The notes under the pieces: generated by a model
Seen by the model: only the letters and a program-made list of their open reading frames with translations
The model's database searches: none
What the model was told of the DNA's origin: nothing
Shown: positions 1 through 5,239 of the stretch, piece by piece
Layout: every line of letters begins with the position of its first letter
Position numbering within the stretch: the first letter of the stretch is position 1
Assembly (NCBI GenBank): GCA_031279915.1
Contig: JAITHO010000214.1
Coordinates: 1 to 6,908, forward strand
Direction of reading: 5' to 3'
Length of the DNA stretch: 6,908 nucleotides
Source: Tannerellaceae bacterium
Lineage (GTDB): Bacteria > Bacteroidota > Bacteroidia > Bacteroidales > Tannerellaceae
Position numbers and translations under genes: made by a program

Positions 1-432
1 GAGAGATAGCGAAAAATCTGTTTTAGCCTTTCGGAAAGTTTAGGAAAGAAGCGGGAAAAGCAGATGTGACGCGCCTAAGAATGTAGCGACATCCCAGCAG
101 ATGCATCCCATCCTTCCTAAACTTAAAAATGTATCAAAGCGATTGGGAACAGAGGTCGGTATAGTTAAGGCGATAATCTCCGACCGAAAAACAAGCCGAT
201 GCCGCTTGCATCATATAAAAAAGGAAGCACAATCGTTCCGGCAATAAATTGAATAGGAGAAAATGTTCAAAAAGTATTTCGCGCTCAAAAAGGGGGGCAA
301 ATGCATGTAAGGGCGATCCCCTCAAAGGCGCCTGGCCAAGGCTGAATTATCTTTCACCCCCTCCTTGCGGCACAAGAATGACCATTGAGAGATTCCCAGA
401 GGCTCAAGGGGGGATGTGGCTCGGGCAGAGGA
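1..432. other. Intergenic region without a convincing gene
   Basis: No open frame here looks like a protein: the possible 63-75 codon frames are rich in Cys, Arg and Pro, match no family I know, and one of them runs through the pckA promoter. What can be seen is an 11-bp perfect inverted repeat, AAGTTTAGGAA (36-46) and TTCCTAAACTT (114-124), extendable to 14 bp with one mismatch. There are also two G6 runs in similar settings, GCTCAAAAAGGGGGG (283-297) and GCTCAAGGGGGG (402-413). A pyrimidine stretch at 357-367 could pair with either run. I looked for tRNA, tmRNA, RNase P RNA, SRP RNA and common riboswitch cores and recognised none. A structured RNA or the far regulatory region of pckA remains possible. 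Confidence 0.5.
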
Positions 433-465
433 TTTGCGGAAACAATAAAATTAACGCTATCTTTG
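433..465 (+). promoter_or_regulatory. Bacteroidetes-type promoter of pckA
   Basis: The -7 box TATCTTTG (458-465) matches the Bacteroides consensus TAnnTTTG exactly, and TTTG at 433-436 fits the -33 box with a 21-bp spacer. Transcription would start near 470-475, leaving a leader of about 70-75 bases before the pckA ATG. The assignment rests on consensus matching only. Confidence 0.65.
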
Positions 466-477
466 GGCCGCTTTGAA

Positions 478-501
478 ATGAAGGGAGGCTCTCCCAAATA
501 G
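478..501 (+). promoter_or_regulatory. pckA leader: hairpin overlapping a 7-codon upstream ORF
   Basis: The predicted pckA leader contains a hairpin GGGAG-GCT-CTCCC (483-495; 5-bp stem, 3-base loop). It lies inside a tiny frame, ATG at 478 to TAG at 499-501, that would encode MKGGSPK. No T-run follows, so it is not a terminator. It could affect mRNA stability or translation, or be chance. The rest of the leader (502-545) is A/T-rich and unstructured, as is usual before Bacteroidetes start codons. Confidence 0.25.
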
Positions 502-545
502 TATCAACAACCAAATTATTTATTCAATAACAATAAAAAATCAAA

Positions 546-2141
546 ATGGCTAATTTAAATTTAAGCAAGTATGGAATAGACAGCAGCATAGAGGTTGCTC
601 ATAATCCGTCTTACGAAGAGCTTTTTCAAGCTGAAATGAGTAGCGCCAACGTGGGCTTCGAGAAAGGAGTATTAACTAACACCGGCGATGTATCGGTTGA
701 CACCGGCATGTTTTCCGGTCGCTCGCCAAAAGATCGCTACATCGTGAAGGATGCCGTTACGGAAAACACCATCTGGTGGGACGGTAATATAAACAAGCCT
801 GTGGCCCCCGCAATATGGGACGACCTCAAGGCAAATACGCTCAAGCAGCTTAATGCGGCCAAAAAACTGTACGTGGTCGATACTTTCTGCGGAACGAACG
901 AGGACACGCGCATGAAAGTTCGCTTTATCATGGAAGTGGCATGGCAGGCGCATTTCGTAACCAATATGTTCATCCGCCCGTCGCACTACGAGCTTGCTAA
1001 CTATGGCGAGCCCGATTTCGTGGTTTTTAACGGATCAAAAACAACCGACCCCAACTGGAAAGAGCACGGACTTAACTCCGAAGTATACGTTCTGTTCAAT
1101 CTCACCGAAAGGGAGCAGATCATCGGCGGAACATGGTACGGCGGCGAAATGAAGAAAGGCATGTTCTCAATGCAGAACTACTATCTGCCGCTTAGGGGCA
1201 TCGCCTCCATGCACTGCTCGGCCAACGTTGGAAAGGACGGCGACGTTGCCGTATTCTTCGGACTATCCGGAACGGGCAAGACTACCCTCTCGGCAGATCC
1301 GAAGCGATTCCTTATAGGCGACGACGAGCATGGCTGGGATAACAACGGAGTGTTCAACTACGAAGGCGGATGCTACGCAAAGGTTATCGACCTCAGCCAA
1401 GAGAACGAGCCCGACATCTGGCGTGCCATACGTCGCGACGCTCTTCTGGAAAACGTAACCGTGAAAGAAGACGGCTCCCCCGACTTCTCAAAAGAGGCAT
1501 CGAAAACGGAGAACACCCGCGTTTCGTATCCCATTCACCACATTAACAAAATCGTGCTGCCCTCGCGCGCCGGACATGCCAGCAAGATCATTTACCTGTC
1601 GGCCGACGCATTCGGCGTATTGCCTCCGGTATCTATACTCGACGAGAACTCGGCCCAGTACCACTTCCTCTGCGGATACACATCGAAGCTGGCCGGAACC
1701 GAGCGCGGAATAACAGAGCCGCTGCCCTCCTTCTCGCCCGCATTCGGCGAAGCCTTCCTTACCCTGCATCCAACAGCCTACGCCGGAGTGCTTGCCAAAA
1801 AGATGAAGGAACACGGCGCAAAGGCCTATCTGGTCAACACAGGCTGGAACGGAAGCGGCAAACGCATCTCCATCAAAGACACCCGCGCTATCATCGACGC
1901 CATCATCGACGGCTCGATCGAGAAAGCAGATAAGGTTCATATCCCCATCCTCAACCTCTACGCTCCCAAAAAACTGAACAACGTATCCGAAGGCATCCTC
2001 GATCCTCGCGATACATACTCCAAGGTGAGCGAATGGGAAGAGAAAGCAAAATCACTTGCGGCCAAGTACATCAAAAATTTTGAACAGTATTGCGACAACG
2101 ATGCAGCCAAAGCTTTGATTGCTTCGGGTCCGCAACTTTGA
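546..2141 (+). CDS. pckA: Phosphoenolpyruvate carboxykinase (ATP-dependent)
   Basis: This cytosolic enzyme interconverts oxaloacetate + ATP and phosphoenolpyruvate + CO2 + ADP. It serves gluconeogenesis and, in many anaerobic Bacteroidetes, runs in reverse to fix CO2 and make ATP on the route to succinate. The 531-residue product is close to the usual 530-540 of the ATP-type family. The PEPCK P-loop [11 protein letters not shown] is at 239-249 and the kinase-2 motif LIGDDEHGW at 256-264. Expected active-site residues are present by alignment with the E. coli enzyme: Arg59 (SGRSPKDR), Tyr198 and Lys204 ([10 protein letters not shown]), His223, Lys245, Asp260 and Arg325. The ATG at 546 is preceded by an A-rich stretch with no Shine-Dalgarno, normal for this phylum, and the protein begins as family members do. 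It has its own promoter and terminator, so it is probably monocistronic. Nothing appears broken. Confidence 0.98.
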   Translation: MANLNLSKYGIDSSIEVAHNPSYEELFQAEMSSANVGFEKGVLTNTGDVSVDTGMFSGRSPKDRYIVKDAVTENTIWWDGNINKPVAPAIWDDLKANTLKQLNAAKKLYVVDTFCGTNEDTRMKVRFIMEVAWQAHFVTNMFIRPSHYELANYGEPDFVVFNGSKTTDPNWKEHGLNSEVYVLFNLTEREQIIGGTWYGGEMKKGMFSMQNYYLPLRGIASMHCSANVGKDGDVAVFFGLSGTGKTTLSADPKRFLIGDDEHGWDNNGVFNYEGGCYAKVIDLSQENEPDIWRAIRRDALLENVTVKEDGSPDFSKEASKTENTRVSYPIHHINKIVLPSRAGHASKIIYLSADAFGVLPPVSILDENSAQYHFLCGYTSKLAGTERGITEPLPSFSPAFGEAFLTLHPTAYAGVLAKKMKEHGAKAYLVNTGWNGSGKRISIKDTRAIIDAIIDGSIEKADKVHIPILNLYAPKKLNNVSEGILDPRDTYSKVSEWEEKAKSLAAKYIKNFEQYCDNDAAKALIASGPQL

Positions 2142-2164
2142 ATCGTTAATTGACATGATTATGG

Positions 2165-2196
2165 ACGCGGTTCTCTGGGAAGGGGGCCGCGTTTTT
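2165..2196 (+). terminator. Intrinsic terminator of pckA
   Basis: The stem ACGCGG (2165-2170) / CCGCGT (2187-2192) encloses a 16-base loop, and the T-run continues to 2196, 24 bases after the pckA stop codon. A second small hairpin, GGCGC (2208-2212) / GCGCC (2226-2230), follows without a T-run and may be a backup or chance. Confidence 0.8.
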
Positions 2197-2254
2197 GCTA
2201 TATGAGGGGCGCCAAACATTATGGAGCGCCACATAAAAAGTAAAAGTCCCTTAC

Positions 2255-2262
2255 TATATTTG
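2255..2262 (+). promoter_or_regulatory. -7 promoter box of the folP-dacA operon
   Basis: TATATTTG matches the TAnnTTTG consensus and lies 22 bases before the folP ATG. No TTTG is visible at the -33 position (the stretch is A-rich), so the promoter may be weak or need an activator. The predicted leader is only about 15 bases. Confidence 0.55.
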
Positions 2263-2284
2263 TGCCGAATCACATACCCACCGC

Positions 2285-3187
2285 ATGAACGCAAACCCAA
2301 ATAAGTACATCCAACTGAAGGGAGATTTAATATCCCTCGAAACTCCCATCATCATGGGAATCCTGAACGTCACCCCCGATTCATTCTTTGCCGCCAGCCG
2401 CCAAACAACGGAGGCCGATATTGATGCCCGCCTCGCAGCCATAGCCGGCGAAGGGGGGCGCATTGTAGATATAGGCGGATGCTCCTCGCGCCCGGGGGGA
2501 ACAGATATCTCTGAGGAGGAGGAGATAAAGCGGCTGGAGCCTGCTCTAAGGCTTGCGCAGCATTATCCGGAGCTTGCCGTATCGGTCGATACCTTTAGGG
2601 CCGGCATAGCAAGGCGTGCGGTTGAAGAATTTGGAGCGGCAATGATTAACGATATATCCGGAGGCGATCTTGACAGAGATATGTTCGGCACAGTGGCTTC
2701 CCTGGGAGCGGCATACGTACTGATGCATGGTCGCGGCACCTCCGTAACAGTTCAGCACAGCATTGTAGGCGGCGATTTGATAGTGGAAATTCGCAAGCAG
2801 ATGGCCGAGCGGGTTTACCGTTTGGAGCAAGCCGGCGTAAACGACATTATAATTGATCCCGGATTTGGTTTCGGAAAGACAACAGAACAGAACTACGAGC
2901 TGATGGCACATCTGGATTGCTTCCAAATATTTGAGATGCCCGTTCTGGTAGGCATATCTCGCAAGTCGATGGTGTATAAGCCGTCAGGAACAGGGCCGGA
3001 GGATAGCCTAAGCGGCACGACAGCCCTCCACACCCTGGCTCTGCTCAACGGAGCCGATATCCTCCGCGTGCACGACGTTCGTGAAGCCTCCGAAGCCATT
3101 CGCATCGTAAAATCATATAAAAATTATAAGAACAATAAAACTCAAGAATCTCATGTGGATACAATTCGGAATCAAAGATCTCATTGA
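2285..3187 (+). CDS. folP: Dihydropteroate synthase
   Basis: FolP condenses p-aminobenzoate with 6-hydroxymethyl-dihydropterin pyrophosphate to give dihydropteroate in cytosolic folate synthesis; it is the sulfonamide target. The 300-residue TIM-barrel sequence shows the family motifs in order: ILNVTPDSF (26-34, Asn28), VDIGGCSSRPGG (61-72), SVDTF (100-104, Asp102), INDISGG (121-127, Asn122), IIDPGFGFGKT (189-199, Asp191), VGISRKS (222-228, Lys227) and RVHDV (261-265). All residues matching E. coli Asn22, Asp96, Asn115, Asp185, Lys221 and Arg255 are kept. Two spots deviate: GGCSSRPG where GG(E/Y)ST/SSRPG is usual, and MHGRG (147-151) where MHM(Q/R)G is usual. The start at 2285 gives the common family N-terminus and follows the -7 box. 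The last dozen residues are read from DNA that also encodes the start of dacA in another frame, so this polar tail is probably dispensable. Confidence 0.96.
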   Translation: MNANPNKYIQLKGDLISLETPIIMGILNVTPDSFFAASRQTTEADIDARLAAIAGEGGRIVDIGGCSSRPGGTDISEEEEIKRLEPALRLAQHYPELAVSVDTFRAGIARRAVEEFGAAMINDISGGDLDRDMFGTVASLGAAYVLMHGRGTSVTVQHSIVGGDLIVEIRKQMAERVYRLEQAGVNDIIIDPGFGFGKTTEQNYELMAHLDCFQIFEMPVLVGISRKSMVYKPSGTGPEDSLSGTTALHTLALLNGADILRVHDVREASEAIRIVKSYKNYKNNKTQESHVDTIRNQRSH

Positions 3188-3917
3188 CATCATCCTCGTA
3201 GCCCTTTTCCTCTATCAGATCTATAAACTGATGAAGAGCTCGGGCACCATCGTACTGTTTAGCGGCGTGATAGCCTTCGTGGCGGTGTGGATAGTAGTGT
3301 CAAAGTTGTTGTCGATGCGACTGATGGGGGCCATACTCGATCAGTTGGTTGGCGTAGGCGTGCTGGTGCTGGTTATATTGTTTCAAGACGAGATAAGGCG
3401 CTTCCTGTTTGCCCTCGGATCGCATCGCGGCTGGAAAATCTTCTCGCGCATGTTCCGCAGCAAGCACGCAATGGCCCCAAAGGAGAGCAGCTATGTGGCT
3501 CCCGTAGTTTTGGCTTGCATGAATATGGCGCGGAAAAAGACGGGCGCCTTGATAGTGATCCGTCGCGAGATGGATCTCTCCATCTATGAGCATACAGGCG
3601 AAATGTTCGAAGCCGACGTCAATGCCCGCCTTATCGAAAACATATTCTTCAAGAATAGCCCCCTGCACGACGGCGCCCTAATTATCTCCGGCAATCGAAT
3701 CAAGGCCGCCGCATGCATACTACCCGTAGCACAACATGCATCGCTGCCGAAAGACTTTGGCCTAAGGCACAGGTCGGCCCTCGGAATGTCGATGGAAACC
3801 GATGCCATGATAATCATAGTATCCGAGGAGCGAGGCAAAATATCCGTAGCCCATAACGGCAAGCTCGAAGCCAATATCACAGCAGAAGAGCTCCAGCAAA
3901 AACTTGCGCAGAATTAA
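3153..3917 (+). CDS. dacA: Diadenylate cyclase, CdaA type (membrane)
   Basis: The enzyme makes cyclic di-AMP from two ATP; this second messenger controls potassium and osmotic balance and cell-wall homeostasis in many bacteria. The 254-residue protein has three predicted membrane helices (about 9-28, 32-51, 59-78), the conserved FQDEIRR (77-83) after the third, and then a cytosolic DAC domain. The catalytic DGA motif is at 173-175 (SPLHDGALII) and RHRSALG at 205-211. The conserved tail motif SEERGKISV is at 224-232. This order is that of CdaA (YbbP), not DisA. The ATG lies within folP, overlapping it by 35 bases in another frame, so the two are cotranscribed and may be translationally coupled. 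Firmicutes cdaA is usually followed by cdaR and glmM. Neither is here, so a CdaR-like regulator would have to be encoded elsewhere or be absent. Confidence 0.95.
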   Translation: MWIQFGIKDLIDIILVALFLYQIYKLMKSSGTIVLFSGVIAFVAVWIVVSKLLSMRLMGAILDQLVGVGVLVLVILFQDEIRRFLFALGSHRGWKIFSRMFRSKHAMAPKESSYVAPVVLACMNMARKKTGALIVIRREMDLSIYEHTGEMFEADVNARLIENIFFKNSPLHDGALIISGNRIKAAACILPVAQHASLPKDFGLRHRSALGMSMETDAMIIIVSEERGKISVAHNGKLEANITAEELQQKLAQN

Positions 3918-3949
3918 TCTGCCCCGTTGAATATAAAGGATTAGGCAGA
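3918..3949 (+). terminator. Weak hairpin after dacA, possible transcript end
   Basis: TCTGCC (3918-3923) and GGCAGA (3944-3949) form a 6-bp stem with a 20-base loop, starting directly after the dacA stop codon. No T-run follows, so it is not a standard intrinsic terminator. It may mark an mRNA 3' end or be chance. Confidence 0.25.
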
Positions 3950-4001
3950 AATGCAACATCCTCCCCAATCCCTCATCCACAATGGATATAAGCAAAAGCC
4001 T

Positions 4002-4009
4002 TAAATTTG
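4002..4009 (+). promoter_or_regulatory. -7 promoter box of the DUF4294 gene
   Basis: TAAATTTG fits TAnnTTTG and ends only four bases before the ATG at 4014. With the normal distance from this box to the start site, the mRNA would begin at or within a few bases of the ATG, which implies a leaderless or nearly leaderless transcript. No clear TTTG is seen about 20 bases upstream. Confidence 0.4.
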
Positions 4010-4013
4010 CGGC

Positions 4014-4616
4014 ATGAAACAAAGACACATTATATTAATCATAGCCCTCAGCCTCCTATTTGCCCTCAGCGCACAATCTCAAAACGCCGAAGGAGGCACA
4101 AGCCAAGGCAAGATAGTTTTTGCAGTAATCGAAAACGGAGATACCATTCCTATCATCCATCTCCCCGAAGTATTCGTTTTCCCCAAACGCTTTTCCAATC
4201 CCAAAGACCAACAACGATACGACAAACTTGTGCGCGACGTTAAACGCACCCTCCCATACGCCAAAATGGTTTACTACACCCTTATCGAAACCTACGAGTA
4301 CATCGAAACGCTCCCAACCGACAAAGAAAAAGAGAAGCACCTGAAGCGCATGGAAAAAGAACTCTTCAAACAATACAAGCCCGAACTGAAAAAACTCACC
4401 CTCACGCAAGGCAAACTCCTCATCAAACTAATCGACCGAGAATGTAACCAGTCCAGCTATAACATCCTCCGCGCCTATCTTGGCAGCTTCCGCGCCGGCG
4501 TATGGAACGTATTTGCCGGAGTGTTCGGCGCCAGCCTCAAAACCGAGTACGACCCAAAAGGCAAAGACGCTCTCACGGAGCAAGTGGTCGTTATGGTTGA
4601 AAAGGGCATGATTTGA
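4014..4616 (+). CDS. Exported DUF4294 protein of unknown function
   Basis: The 200-residue product begins with a Sec-type signal peptide (MKQ, then a hydrophobic core at about 5-18, with a likely cut near Ala20-Gln24). No lipobox cysteine follows, so the mature protein is probably periplasmic and soluble. The body matches what I know of DUF4294, a family largely confined to Bacteroidetes. Visible segments are IPIIHLPEVFVFP (about 46-58), a charged helical region with VRDVKRTLPYAK (73-84), ETYEYIETLPTDKEKEKHLK (92-111), the core TQGKLLIKLIDREC (131-144) and GSFRAGVWNVFAGVFGASLK (157-176). No catalytic motif is recognisable and no function is assigned. The neighbours do not suggest one: a separate -7 box precedes it and dacA ends 96 bases upstream. 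The start is supported by the signal peptide. No T-run terminator follows before the repeat array. Confidence 0.88.
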   Translation: MKQRHIILIIALSLLFALSAQSQNAEGGTSQGKIVFAVIENGDTIPIIHLPEVFVFPKRFSNPKDQQRYDKLVRDVKRTLPYAKMVYYTLIETYEYIETLPTDKEKEKHLKRMEKELFKQYKPELKKLTLTQGKLLIKLIDRECNQSSYNILRAYLGSFRAGVWNVFAGVFGASLKTEYDPKGKDALTEQVVVMVEKGMI

Positions 4617-4684
4617 CCCCATCTTTTCCCCTCAATCAAATGCCAGCCCGATAGCAAATCGGAGCAAGCTGCATACAATCCAAC

Positions 4685-5239
4685 TCAACCTTACAAAAGG
4701 CCCATTTTTCGGAAATCGAAGCCAATGTAACGTTACAAATGCCTGCTTCTCGAAAATCAAGGTATTTGTAACGTTACAAGAGACTTGTTTCTCGAAAATC
4801 GAAGCCAATGTAACGTTACAAAATGCCTGTTTCTCGAAAATCGAAGCCGATGTAACGTTACAAAGAGCTCGTTTTTGGGAGATCGAACCCAATGTAACGT
4901 TACAAAAGGCTCGTTTTTCGGAAATCGAAGCAATGTAACGTTACAAGAGGCTCGTTTTTTGGAAATCGAAGCAATTGTAACGTTACAAAAGGCCTGTTTT
5001 CCGAAAATCGAGGCATTTGTAACGTTATAAAATGCCTGTTTTTCGGAAATTGAGGCAATTGTAACGTTATAAAAGGCCTGTTTTTCGGAAATTGAGGCAT
5101 TTGTAACGTTGCAAAAGGCCTGTTTTCCGAAAATTGAGGCATTTGTAACGTTACAACGGCTTGTTTTTTGGAAATTGAGGCATTTGTAACGTTACAACGG
5201 GAATGTTCTCGGAAAATCGAGGCCAATGTAACGTTACAA
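4685..5239. repeat. Tandem array of 42-bp palindrome-bearing units
   Basis: Thirteen copies of GTAACGTTAC start at 4727, 4768, 4810, 4852, 4894, 4935, 4977, 5019, 5061, 5103, 5145, 5186 and 5228. Ten are perfect. Those at 5019 and 5061 end in AT and that at 5103 ends in GC, so GTAACGTT is invariant in all 13. A decayed copy, TCAACCTTAC (7 of 10), sits in phase at 4685. Flanks extend the palindrome to TTGTAACGTTACAA at several sites (2, 7, 11, 12). Spacing is 42 bp nine times and 41 bp three times. The 31-32 bp between palindromes are related but more variable: an aaaaGGCCTG-like part, a central TTTTCGGAAA or TTTTCCGAAAA, then ATCGAGGCAATT-like sequence. The array fills the junction between two convergent genes. 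It is not CRISPR, since the spacers are alike, and not clearly coding. A family of protein-binding sites or a genome repeat is the best reading; function unknown. Confidence 0.95.

Noticed and set aside
1..75. Minus-strand frame running off the left edge without a stop
   Set aside because: It is only about 25 codons long, has no start codon after the preceding stop near 75-80, and no family is recognisable.
134..325. 63-codon minus-strand ORF
   Set aside because: No recognisable domain, no promoter box nearby and low-complexity composition; judged a chance frame.
249..476. 75-codon plus-strand ORF before pckA
   Set aside because: It starts with TTG, runs through the predicted promoter, has no recognisable family, and its composition is unlike the neighbouring proteins.
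1488..1940. 150-codon minus-strand ORF inside pckA
   Set aside because: It lies wholly within the well-supported pckA frame on the other strand and matches no family; a shadow frame.
4648..4662. Hairpin CCGAT-AGCAA-ATCGG as a terminator for the DUF4294 gene
   Set aside because: The stem is only 5 bp and no T-run follows on either strand.
4685..5239. CRISPR array
   Set aside because: The period is regular, but the segments between palindromes resemble one another rather than being unique spacers, the conserved core is only 10-14 bp, and no cas gene is nearby.
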